A DNA stretch of 30,541 nt from CAZAQS01 sp964486825 (GTDB lineage: Bacteria; Chloroflexota; Anaerolineae; Anaerolineales; UBA4823), in assembly GCA_964486825.1 (NCBI GenBank), contig CAZAQS010000027.1:1-30541 (forward strand), read 5' to 3'. The position numbers were made by a program, and so were the translations under genes. The notes beneath the pieces were generated by a model. The model was not told the DNA's origin and searched no databases. It saw only the letters and a list, made by a program, of their open reading frames with translations. Shown in pieces: positions 1 through 7,544 of the stretch. Each line of letters opens with the position of its first letter. Position 1 is the first letter of the stretch.

Positions 1-2
1 AC

Positions 3-274
3 TTAACGGTGATCGGGAATCGGGTCGGGCTTATTCTCAAGGATCGCCTCTATGCGTTCCAGCCAGTCCTTTTTAACACCTTGCCCATTACGGTTTCTGC
101 CTTCCCATCGGCGTAGACGTCGGCGTTATCAAAAAAGTTAACGCCGGACCGGTAGGCTACATCCATACATTCGAAAGCGATATCCTCGCCAACCTGGTTA
201 CCTTAGGTGACCCAGGCGCCTAGAGATAGCGCCGATACCTGTAAGCCTGATTTGCCCAGATAGCGATATTCCAT
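3..274 (-). pseudogene. Aldo/keto reductase remnant (stop codon plus large internal deletion)
   Basis: Reading from an ATG at 274, preceded by GGAGG at 281-285, gives MEYRYLGKSGLQVSALSLG, the typical N-terminus of the potassium-channel-beta-like (YghZ-type) aldo/keto reductases. It continues with a recognisable NFFDNADVYADGKAE segment that carries the catalytic-region Asp and Tyr. Codon 24 is TAA (203-205), where the family usually has an aromatic residue. After GKVLK the frame shifts straight into KDWLERIEAILENKPDPIPD and a stop at 3-5, which looks like the extreme C-terminus of the same family. A family member is normally about 320 residues; here only about 85 codons remain, so roughly 240 codons of the barrel are missing. 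It cannot make a working enzyme. A sequencing error could explain the stop but not the deletion. Confidence 0.8.
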
Positions 275-338
275 ATATTCCCTCCAAAATATTATAGGTC
301 TTTAAGGCGGTCTTTCGACCACCAATCTGCCATAAGCC

Positions 339-1118
339 TCACCTCGGCTTGATTAGCTGGCGCGCCCGGTTGATTTGTTCTAGAGTGGGCGCGGCTAATG
401 TTGGGAAGCTCTCCACTGAATAATCTTTGCCGGGAATGGGTGGGAAAGGTTTTGATCCATCCAATGTTTGCAAGACTGCTCCGGCTTCGCTGGCTACCAG
501 CCAACCACCTGCTAAATCCCAGATCTTTGGGACAGCCTCAAATGCCAGGATAGCTATTCCCCTTGCTACGCTGCATAGATTATAAGCAGCTGATCCCAGT
601 ATGCGAGGTTTGTAAGGCACCTGGACATCATAGCGGCGGTGAGTCCTGGAACAGCATGCGAAGAATGTCGTTGTGTCATGCCTGTCTCTAGAGGTTGAAT
701 GCAGCCGGGTCCCATTTAAGAAGGCTCCAGCTCCCTTCTGAGCGTAGTAAATTTCATCTAATGGTGGGAAATAAACTACTGCAATATCCGGCCAACCGTC
801 GACCAGGCGCGCGATAGATATTCCCCAAATGGGTAAGCCAAGGCTAAAATTAGTGGTGCCATCGACTGGATCAACAACCCATACTGCACCTTTTGCGGTA
901 GGATAAGTTGGGTTGAGTTCCTCGCTCAACAGGCCATCTGCAGGGTATTGCTGGCGGATCGCTTCGCTGATCAATAGATCTGTGTCCATATCCGCCTGGG
1001 TTACCACAGATCGATCCTTCTTTCTGGTGGTATGAGTACCAGAAAGGGAGAAACTTTCTAAAAGAAGCTCGCCAGATTTTTGGGCGAGCTGGGTTGCGAA
1101 TTCGAGTTCAGTTGTCAC
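339..1118 (-). CDS. Inositol monophosphatase family protein
   Basis: This is a Mg-dependent sugar/inositol phosphatase of the IMPase/FBPase/CysQ fold, probably cytoplasmic. All three family signatures are present: the GLLSEE glutamate motif (about residues 62-67), the metal-binding DPVDGTTNF (83-91), and WDLAGG (200-205) followed by SEAGAV. The open frame extends upstream to a TTG at 1175, but a GTG at 1118 gives 259 residues, the normal family length, and removes an atypical 19-residue leader. Neither start has a strong ribosome-binding site, so the start is uncertain. It is divergent from the sigma-factor gene. The substrate (myo-inositol phosphate, histidinol phosphate, fructose bisphosphate or PAP) cannot be told from the motifs alone. 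Confidence 0.88.
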   Translation of the reverse strand: MTTELEFATQLAQKSGELLLESFSLSGTHTTRKKDRSVVTQADMDTDLLISEAIRQQYPADGLLSEELNPTYPTAKGAVWVVDPVDGTTNFSLGLPIWGISIARLVDGWPDIAVVYFPPLDEIYYAQKGAGAFLNGTRLHSTSRDRHDTTTFFACCSRTHRRYDVQVPYKPRILGSAAYNLCSVARGIAILAFEAVPKIWDLAGGWLVASEAGAVLQTLDGSKPFPPIPGKDYSVESFPTLAAPTLEQINRARQLIKPR

Positions 1119-1258
1119 GGCAGATTTATCCAGGCTAAAAAGCCATCTTGTCCAGATTGTATAATTTACCGGCAATTGATATGGGAAATCGGTGAAAGAT
1201 GATATCCAAAGGAATTATAATCCAGTCATTCGCATTATACGTTTGAAAAGGGGCCCGC

Positions 1259-1837
1259 TTGGATTATTCGATGCTAGACGATGCCAGTCTCCTGCGGCTG
1301 GTAGCCGGTAATAGAAGTGATGCATTGGGAGAAATCTACGACAGGTACGGTCGCCTGGTATTCAGCATTGCTTATAATGCAATAAGCGACCAGACCATTG
1401 CAGAAGAGATTACGCAAGAAGTTTTCACCAGGGTCTGGGAGAAAGCCAACTCTTATGATGCACAGGTTGGCAAGGTAAGTACATGGCTGGTTTCTATTAC
1501 TCGGAACCGGGTAATTGATGAGCTTCGGCGTCGCAGAGTGAGGGGGGACAATAACAGCGTGGCTTGGGACCTGCTCCCACCGGGGCAGGGGTTGGTTGTG
1601 GAAGGCCCTGAGACTGATGCAGAAATTTACCGGCTAAAGCGTTTGATACGTGATGCCATTCGCTCGCTACCGGAAGAACAACAGAAAGTATTAGCCATGG
1701 CTTACTTCCAGGGATACTCCCAAAGCGAGATAGCTGGCATTTTAGGGGAACCCTTGGGAACGGTTAAGACCAGGTTGCGGTTGGCGATGCAGAAACTGCG
1801 CCGGATCCTGTCTAATGAGTTTTTATCAGGGGAATAA
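1259..1837 (+). CDS. ECF-type RNA polymerase sigma factor
   Basis: This is an extracytoplasmic-function sigma factor of 192 residues. Region 2 spans about 22-93 and includes the EEITQEVFTRVW helix and the TWLVSITRNRVIDELRRR promoter-melting/-10 segment. Region 4 spans about 126-183, with a helix-turn-helix around YSQSEIAGILGEPLGTVKTR. The linker between them is short, as usual for ECF factors. The start chosen is TTG at 1259, because AAAGGGG (1247-1253) lies 5 nt before it; the in-frame ATG at 1271 would be 17 nt away. The next gene is an RskA-like membrane anti-sigma factor, so the two form a SigK/RskA-type pair in which signal-dependent loss of the anti-sigma factor would free the sigma factor. 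The target genes are not known. Confidence 0.93.
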   Translation: MDYSMLDDASLLRLVAGNRSDALGEIYDRYGRLVFSIAYNAISDQTIAEEITQEVFTRVWEKANSYDAQVGKVSTWLVSITRNRVIDELRRRRVRGDNNSVAWDLLPPGQGLVVEGPETDAEIYRLKRLIRDAIRSLPEEQQKVLAMAYFQGYSQSEIAGILGEPLGTVKTRLRLAMQKLRRILSNEFLSGE

Positions 1838-1885
1838 ATCCAAATGGTGGATCAACCCGTACTATTAAAAATGGAGTCTTAAGTA

Positions 1886-2626
1886 TTGAATGAGGGTAAT
1901 TTTCTATCGATGAACGAGAACGACCATATCGCAGACCTGCTTCCTGGCTACGCACTTGGATCTTTGGATCCAGGTGAGACTGCCCGCGCCACGGAGCACC
2001 TGGAGGTGTGCGAGCTTTGCCGGTCAGAGCTTTTATCGTATTACTCTGTCTCAGAGAAACTTGTTTTAGCTGCGCCAGATTATACGCCGCCGGTTGAGTT
2101 GAGGCAGAAGATCTTAAAGGCTGTCTCAGATAAAAATAGGCCGGCCGGTGCTGTTATTGCGTGGTCAAAGTTGAGAGCTTCATTCCAGGTACTACCTGCT
2201 GCATGGATCGTTATGTGTATTCTGCTAGTGGTCCTGGCAGCCAGTAATTTACTCTTGTGGAGGGAAGTGAATCAATTACGCGCCTCTGCCGATGAAATCC
2301 GTTTTATCACTGTTGTGATGAAAGGGACGGAGTTAGCGCCCTTAGCAACCGGCATGATTATTATCAATCCAAGCGGACAACAGGGAACTCTTGTAGTGGA
2401 TGGTTTGCCCTATCTAGAAACCAATTACGAATACCAATTATGGTTGATCCGAAACGGAGCAAGGGCAAACGGCGGTACGTTTTCCGTTAATGCACAGGGG
2501 TATGCTTCAAAAGAGATCTATGCTCACGATCCCCTGGTAACTTATCCAGGGTTCGGGATAACCATCGAGCCTATAGGGGGGAGCCCAGCACCCACGGGGG
2601 ATAAAGTACTTGGAGGCGAGTTTTAA
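1886..2626 (+). CDS. RskA-like transmembrane anti-sigma factor
   Basis: This membrane anti-sigma factor probably holds the preceding ECF sigma factor inactive. The N-terminal 60 residues carry a zinc-finger-type anti-sigma motif, His38-x3-Cys42-x2-Cys45. One transmembrane helix (about 105-125, AAWIVMCILLVVLAASNLLL) is followed by a short coiled segment and an extracytoplasmic RskA C-terminal domain (about 138-246) that ends in the typical PTGDKVLGG motif. The frame opens at TTG 1886 with GGAG at 1873-1876. An ATG at 1910 (MNENDHIADLLPGY...) is equally plausible and would remove 8 residues. It lies 48 bp after the sigma gene and was probably co-transcribed with it; a strong hairpin follows. 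Confidence 0.9.
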   Translation: MNEGNFLSMNENDHIADLLPGYALGSLDPGETARATEHLEVCELCRSELLSYYSVSEKLVLAAPDYTPPVELRQKILKAVSDKNRPAGAVIAWSKLRASFQVLPAAWIVMCILLVVLAASNLLLWREVNQLRASADEIRFITVVMKGTELAPLATGMIIINPSGQQGTLVVDGLPYLETNYEYQLWLIRNGARANGGTFSVNAQGYASKEIYAHDPLVTYPGFGITIEPIGGSPAPTGDKVLGGEF

Positions 2627-2630
2627 ATTA

Positions 2631-2660
2631 CCAGAGCCTTCAGACTCTCAAAGGCTCTGG
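2631..2660. terminator. Hairpin between convergent anti-sigma and gpmA genes
   Basis: CCAGAGCCTT (2631-2640) and AAGGCTCTGG (2651-2660) form a perfect 10-bp stem with a 10-nt loop. It begins 4 bp after the anti-sigma stop and ends 37 bp before the end of convergent gpmA. No long T-run follows on either strand, so it may be a weak or bidirectional terminator. Confidence 0.6.
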
Positions 2661-2697
2661 GGTATAGATGAATTATTCGTAGGATTTACGGATGTCT

Positions 2698-3453
2698 TTA
2701 TTTCGCTTTGCCCTGCTTGGCGACGGCCTCGGCAGCTTTGCGAACCTTTTCTTCGTCTCCCAGGTAATAGCTTTTGATTGGCTTCAGGTCTGTGTCAAGT
2801 TCGTATACCAACGGGATCCCAGTTGGGATATTCAATTCGGTTATCTCCTGGTCAGAGATATTATCCAGGTGCTTTACCAGAGCACGCAGGCTGTTCCCAT
2901 GAGCTGCTATCAGAACGCGTTTGCCGCTCTTAACTACCGGAGCAATCGTCTCGTGCCAGTAAGGCAACATTCGGGCGACTGTATCTTTAAGCGATTCCGA
3001 TGAAGGAAGTTGGTCAGGTCTTAATTCAGCATAACGCCGGTCGTGGCGTGGATGGCGTTCGTCGTCCAATTCCAGGATAGGTGGGGGAGTGTCGTAGCTG
3101 CGGCGCCAAATTTTAACCTGAGCTTCCCCAAACTTCTCGGCCATTTCTGCTTTGTTCAGGCCCTGGAGGGCGCCATAATGCCTTTCATTTAACTGCCAGG
3201 CGCGAATAACTGGGATCCACTCCAATTCCATCTCTTCCAGGATAATCCAGAGAGTTTTTATGGCGCGTTTGAGGACCGAGGTAAAGGCGATATCAAAGGT
3301 ATAGTTTTCTTGTTTCATCACCTTCGCCCCATCCAAAGCTTCTTGGGCGCCCAGTTCCGTTAACCCTACGTCGGTCCATCCCGTAAAACGGTTCTCCAGG
3401 TTCCAGGTGCTCTGCCCGTGCCGGACAAGCATCAGTTTATAACGGTCGGTCAT
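2698..3453 (-). CDS. gpmA: 2,3-bisphosphoglycerate-dependent phosphoglycerate mutase
   Basis: This enzyme interconverts 3- and 2-phosphoglycerate in glycolysis/gluconeogenesis through a phospho-histidine. The 251-residue length fits the cofactor-dependent (dPGM) family. Visible motifs are LVRHGQSTWNLENRFTGW, with the phospho-accepting His12 and Arg11, ERHYGALQGLNK (Glu90, Arg91, Tyr93), and AAHGNSLRAL with the second catalytic His185. The C-terminal tail (roughly 225-251) is rich in Lys and Ala, like the flexible lid of this family. The ATG at 3453 has GGGAG upstream at good spacing. It lies downstream of the ABC ATPase gene on the same strand, but a hairpin separates them. Confidence 0.96.
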   Translation of the reverse strand: MTDRYKLMLVRHGQSTWNLENRFTGWTDVGLTELGAQEALDGAKVMKQENYTFDIAFTSVLKRAIKTLWIILEEMELEWIPVIRAWQLNERHYGALQGLNKAEMAEKFGEAQVKIWRRSYDTPPPILELDDERHPRHDRRYAELRPDQLPSSESLKDTVARMLPYWHETIAPVVKSGKRVLIAAHGNSLRALVKHLDNISDQEITELNIPTGIPLVYELDTDLKPIKSYYLGDEEKVRKAAEAVAKQGKAK

Positions 3454-3525
3454 AGCAATCTCCCATATTTTTGATCCTTTCCCCAGAGTTAATTACTGAG
3501 GTAGGCCAGTTTCTTTAAGATAAAG

Positions 3526-3570
3526 GTTTCCCCGTGTCATCTCTGGCTGACGAAATGAGCACGGGGAAAC
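3526..3570 (-). terminator. Terminator hairpin after the ABC ATPase gene
   Basis: GTTTCCCCGTG (3526-3536) and CACGGGGAAAC (3560-3570) form an 11-bp perfect stem with a 23-nt loop. On the minus strand it lies 31 bp past the ABC ATPase stop and is followed by a moderately T-rich CTTTATCTT. It should separate that gene from gpmA. Confidence 0.6.
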
Positions 3571-3600
3571 TATGAATTACAGGGCAAACATCTTGAACTT

Positions 3601-4701
3601 CTACCGGATGGCCTGCTCGGTGTCGATGTCAAAGAGATGCATATTGTTCATGTTGAACGACACCTCTGTCTGGTCACCCATCTGTGCTCTCGTGCGTGGA
3701 TCGACCCGGGCGACGAAGCTGTGCTCACCAGTTGTCATATACAGGAAGATTTCATTTCCCATCAACTCGGTCACATCCACCTTGGTATCGATATTTTGGG
3801 GGAAGATACCCGGGGGCAGGAAATGTGGGTCTTTGACATCCTCGGGCCGAATGCCGAAAATGACCGACCGGTCCACATACGCTGCGTACGTGTCATGCCG
3901 GTCTTCAGGGACCTCAACATGGAACGAACCCCCATCTACGATCAGCTTCCCATCCTCTTTCTTGAGTGTGGATTTGAAGAAGTTCATGGCCGGGGAGCCA
4001 ATGAAACCTGCGACGAAGAGGTTATTGGGTTTGTCGTACAAATTTTGGGGCGAATCGATTTGTTGGAGAATCCCTTTGCTCATGACGGCAATACGAGAAG
4101 CCATGGTCATGGCTTCTACCTGGTCATGGGTCACATAAATGAAGGTCGTCTGGAGTTGTTGGTGGAGCTTGCTGATATTGGCGCGGGTTTCTACACGTAG
4201 CTTGGCGTCCAGGTTGGAAAGGGGCTCGTCAAAGAGAAAAACCTTTGGCTCGCGTACAATCGCTCGTCCAACTGCAACCCTCTGGCGCTGTCCACCGGAG
4301 AGCTGGCGGGGTCTGCGGTCGAGGAGCTGTTCAAGGCCTAAAATTTCTGCGGCTTGTTGAACGCGCCGTTTGATCTCATCCTTGGGCGTCTTGCGTAGCT
4401 TTAAACCGAATGCCATATTGTCATAGACGCTCATATGGGGATAGAGAGCGTAAGACTGGAAGACCATGGCAATATCGCGGTCCTTTGGTGCGACATCGTT
4501 TACTACCTGGTCCGCGATCATAATATTCCCTTCGGTGATCTCCTCCAATCCCGCCAGGAGACGCAAAGCCGTCGTCTTCCCGCAGCCCGAAGGGCCAACC
4601 AGAACTAAAAATTCTTTATCTTCGATTTTGATGTCTAGGTCGTTTACGGCAACAACGTCCCCGTATCGCTTGTAGACATGGTCGTATGTTACGCTTGCCA
4701 T
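3601..4701 (-). CDS. ugpC: ABC transporter ATP-binding protein, UgpC/MsmK/MalK type
   Basis: This is the ATPase subunit of carbohydrate-type (CUT1) importers, acting at the inner face of the membrane. Over 366 residues it shows Walker A GPSGCGKTT (36-44), Q-loop Gln82 in VFQSYALYPHM, signature LSGGQ (134-138), Walker B with catalytic Glu159 (FLFDEP), D-loop SNLDAKLR and switch His192. A TOBE/MOP-like C-terminal domain follows from about 240; it is typical of MalK/UgpC and binds substrate or regulators. AGGAG precedes the ATG at 4701. No permease or binding-protein gene is nearby, so it probably serves several importers, as MsmK and MsiK do. The exact sugar or glycerol-3-phosphate specificity is unknown and the symbol marks only the family. 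Confidence 0.93.
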   Translation of the reverse strand: MASVTYDHVYKRYGDVVAVNDLDIKIEDKEFLVLVGPSGCGKTTALRLLAGLEEITEGNIMIADQVVNDVAPKDRDIAMVFQSYALYPHMSVYDNMAFGLKLRKTPKDEIKRRVQQAAEILGLEQLLDRRPRQLSGGQRQRVAVGRAIVREPKVFLFDEPLSNLDAKLRVETRANISKLHQQLQTTFIYVTHDQVEAMTMASRIAVMSKGILQQIDSPQNLYDKPNNLFVAGFIGSPAMNFFKSTLKKEDGKLIVDGGSFHVEVPEDRHDTYAAYVDRSVIFGIRPEDVKDPHFLPPGIFPQNIDTKVDVTELMGNEIFLYMTTGEHSFVARVDPRTRAQMGDQTEVSFNMNNMHLFDIDTEQAIR

Positions 4702-4737
4702 TCGTTTTTCTCCTTTCTTGATTCATATGGTAGTTCA

Positions 4738-4766
4738 ATTATATTATTCTTTTTCACAATAATCAA
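4738..4766 (-). promoter_or_regulatory. Sigma-70 promoter for the ABC ATPase gene
   Basis: On the minus strand, TTGATT (4761-4766) is followed after exactly 17 nt by a perfect TATAAT (4738-4743). It lies about 37 bp upstream of the ABC ATPase start, in the region shared with divergent mutS. Confidence 0.7.
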
Positions 4767-4801
4767 TAAACTGGTGGTGATTTTGGTCATTATCATTTAG
4801 A

Positions 4802-7387
4802 ATGGTCTCTATGAGCGGAGAAAACGACCTCACCCCAATCCGTAAGCAATACTTGCAGATCAAACGGCAATACCCAAACGCTATCCTGTTTTTCAGGCTG
4901 GGTGATTTCTACGAAACCTTCGACGAGGACGCTGAAATTACGGCCCGCGAATTGGATATCGTGCTGACTTCACGAAATGTAGCCAAAGGTGCGCGTGTGC
5001 CTATGGCTGGAATCCCTCATCATGCGGCCGAAAATTATCTCGCCCGGCTGATCGAAAAAGGTTACCATGTTGCGATCTGCGAGCAGGTAGGCAGTGAGCC
5101 TATTAAAGGTTTGTTCGCTCGCCAGGTTGTCCGGGTAGTAACACCAGGGACGGTGAGTGAGACGGGTCTTCTGCCGGGCCACGGCAATAATTACCTGGTC
5201 TGCATCGTTTACCAGGACCAGTGCGCCGGAGTCGCCTATGTCGATATCACTACCGGGGAATTTGCGGCTACTGAATTGGTCGGCGAGGATGTGCATGGGA
5301 TGATCAAGGCCGAGCTGAGCCGGTTAAATCCAGCTGAAATATTGTATCCAGATTCGATGACATTGCATGGGGAGCTTCCTGGTCATAGGACTGCCTGGCC
5401 CGACTGGCATTTTGAGCTGGCTCTTTGCCAGGAAGAGCTCATGGGGCATTTCAAATCTTCATCGCTGGATGGGTTTGGATTGAGAAAGCGCCTTCAGGCG
5501 GTCAGAGCAGCCGGTGCAATCCTACAATATCTAAAGGAGACTCAACCAGCAGCCGTAAAGCTCCTGGATAGTTTGAGTACTTATAGCAGCAACGATTTCA
5601 TGACCTTAGATGCTGCTACTCGCCGCAACCTGGAGCTGACTGAAACACTTAGGAATGGAAAACAACAGGGCTCGCTATTAGGCGTGCTGGACCTGACCCA
5701 TTCTCCGATGGGTGGTCGGTTAATTCGGCAATGGGTAAGCAAGCCCTTGCTAGATGTTCCAGAGATCACCCGTCGGCAGGAAGCGGTTTCTTGCTTATAT
5801 ATGGATGGGATGCTGCGAGCTGAGCTGAGGGCAGCCTTAAAGAGCCTGGCTGATTTAGAGCGGTTAACTAACCGTGTTGTAAGCGGTACCGCTCAGCCCA
5901 GGGACCTGAAATCGATCCGCTCTACATTAGAACAATTACCTGCTCTACTTGCACTGCTCCCTGCAGGTGAACCCAGCTTAGTGTCTATATTAGACTCTTT
6001 TGATATTTGCACAGATGAGTTAAATCTGCTTGAATCTGCTCTGTCTGAAGATCCACCGGCCACGTTGCAGCATACTGGCGTCATGCAGTCCGGGTATTCG
6101 GCTGAATTGGACGGGGTTATCGAGCGCTCACGCCATGCCAGGGAATGGATAGCCAGCCTGGAGATGGTAGAGCGAGAGCGAACGGGGATAAAGTCCTTAA
6201 AAGTGGGTTATAACAAAGTATTTGGATATTATATCGAGGTCACTCGCTCCAATTCGGATTCGGTTCCACCAGAATATATCCGCAAGCAAACCCTCGTTAA
6301 TGCAGAACGCTATATTACACCGGAAATGAAAGAGTATGAGGCGCTCGTTCTAAATGCAGAAGAACGTATTCACGAGATCGAAATGCGCCTCTTTAAGGAA
6401 CTATGCCAGGAGCTGGCTAACAGTAGCTCCCGGCTGCTTTCAACTGCTCGTTCCCTGGCAGAGTTGGACGTGCTGGCCTCTCTGGCCGAAGTCGCTGCTC
6501 GAAGAGGCTACGTCCGCCCGGAGGTATTATCAGAGGACGTGCTTGAAATTCAAGAAGGACGCCATCCTGTTGTTGAGGGAAGTCTGTCCGGAGAGCGATT
6601 CGTGCCGAACGACCTCAACTTCAAGGATGGGGAGCGTATCCATATCCTTACCGGGCCGAATATGAGCGGAAAAAGCACTTTCTTGCGCCAGGCAGCCCTG
6701 ATCGTACTGATGGCCCAGGTTGGTAGTTTCGTTCCGGCCATGTCTGCGCGGATCGGGCTGGTAGATAGGATTTTTACCCGCATCGGTGCACAGGATGAGA
6801 TTTCGGCTGGCCAATCTACGTTTATGGTCGAGATGGTTGAGACGGCCAATATTCTGCATCACTGTACCAACCGCAGCTTGCTCATCCTGGACGAAATTGG
6901 GCGTGGTACCAGCACTTATGATGGTGTTTCGATCGCCTGGGCAGTTGTCGAATATATCCACAACCATCCTCAATTGCGTTCCAAAACCCTCTTTGCAACT
7001 CATTATCATGAACTAACCCAGCTGGCTGAGATCCTTCCGGGAGTGAGCAACTATAACGTGGCAGTAAGCGAATCGGATAACCAGGTGGTATTTCTTCACA
7101 AGATCGTTCCTGGCGGCGCTGACCGTTCGTACGGCATCCACGTGGGCCAGTTAGCCGGTTTGCCTAGACCTGTCGTCCTGAGGGCCGGAGAAATATTACG
7201 CCAATTGGAAGCCTCCTCAGGCAAGGCTGTCCGTTTAGATGTACAGATACCTCGCCAGATGGCTTTGTTCCCTGAGACTAACCCGCTTCTGGATGAGCTA
7301 AAAAAAATCGATATGAATACAATTTCTCCAATAGAAGCCTTGAACAAGCTCTATGAATGGCAGCGAAGATTTATCGAGGGGGATTAA
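4802..7387 (+). CDS. mutS: DNA mismatch repair protein MutS
   Basis: MutS recognises base mismatches and small loops and starts mismatch repair as an ATP-dependent clamp. The 861 residues match the MutS1 family. The N-terminal domain has GDFYETF with the mismatch-stacking Phe36 and Glu38. Connector, lever and clamp regions follow. The C-terminal ATPase has Walker A GPNMSGKST (618-626), Walker B LLILDEIGRGTST (Asp697 onward) and the FATHYHEL switch. The ATG at 4802 is used; the second ATG at 4811 is also possible and neither has a clear Shine-Dalgarno. No mutL is seen in the window. A long hairpin follows the stop codon. Confidence 0.97.
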   Translation: MVSMSGENDLTPIRKQYLQIKRQYPNAILFFRLGDFYETFDEDAEITARELDIVLTSRNVAKGARVPMAGIPHHAAENYLARLIEKGYHVAICEQVGSEPIKGLFARQVVRVVTPGTVSETGLLPGHGNNYLVCIVYQDQCAGVAYVDITTGEFAATELVGEDVHGMIKAELSRLNPAEILYPDSMTLHGELPGHRTAWPDWHFELALCQEELMGHFKSSSLDGFGLRKRLQAVRAAGAILQYLKETQPAAVKLLDSLSTYSSNDFMTLDAATRRNLELTETLRNGKQQGSLLGVLDLTHSPMGGRLIRQWVSKPLLDVPEITRRQEAVSCLYMDGMLRAELRAALKSLADLERLTNRVVSGTAQPRDLKSIRSTLEQLPALLALLPAGEPSLVSILDSFDICTDELNLLESALSEDPPATLQHTGVMQSGYSAELDGVIERSRHAREWIASLEMVERERTGIKSLKVGYNKVFGYYIEVTRSNSDSVPPEYIRKQTLVNAERYITPEMKEYEALVLNAEERIHEIEMRLFKELCQELANSSSRLLSTARSLAELDVLASLAEVAARRGYVRPEVLSEDVLEIQEGRHPVVEGSLSGERFVPNDLNFKDGERIHILTGPNMSGKSTFLRQAALIVLMAQVGSFVPAMSARIGLVDRIFTRIGAQDEISAGQSTFMVEMVETANILHHCTNRSLLILDEIGRGTSTYDGVSIAWAVVEYIHNHPQLRSKTLFATHYHELTQLAEILPGVSNYNVAVSESDNQVVFLHKIVPGGADRSYGIHVGQLAGLPRPVVLRAGEILRQLEASSGKAVRLDVQIPRQMALFPETNPLLDELKKIDMNTISPIEALNKLYEWQRRFIEGD

Positions 7388-7422
7388 TAGGAAAGTTGCT
7401 GGAACTGGAGAGCTTTAGCATA

Positions 7423-7470
7423 AACGCCGGTTTCAGGAATTGGTTAACCGTCCTTCCTAAAACCGGCGTT
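7423..7470. terminator. Long hairpin between convergent mutS and LysM genes
   Basis: AACGCCGGTTT (7423-7433) pairs with AAACCGGCGTT (7460-7470). One C/A mismatch further in, AGGAA (7435-7439) pairs with TTCCT (7454-7458), giving a 16-bp stem with one mismatch and a 14-nt loop. It lies 35 bp after mutS and 74 bp beyond the LysM gene end. The flanks are only weakly T-rich; a second, weaker hairpin (7490-7496 with 7516-7522) stands nearer the LysM gene. Confidence 0.65.
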
Positions 7471-7544
7471 ACTTTCGTAACAGTCATGTAAAAGTAAGCT
7501 TTATCTATCGTATCCTACTTTTTTAGACTATTTATTTCAACCGA

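Noticed and set aside
292..504. Open frame antiparallel or offset to the phosphatase gene
   Set aside because: It lies in another frame over the real C-terminus of the phosphatase and has no family features.
3572..4200. Long plus-strand frames opposite the ABC ATPase
   Set aside because: Shadows of the opposite strand; the minus-strand protein has every ABC motif.
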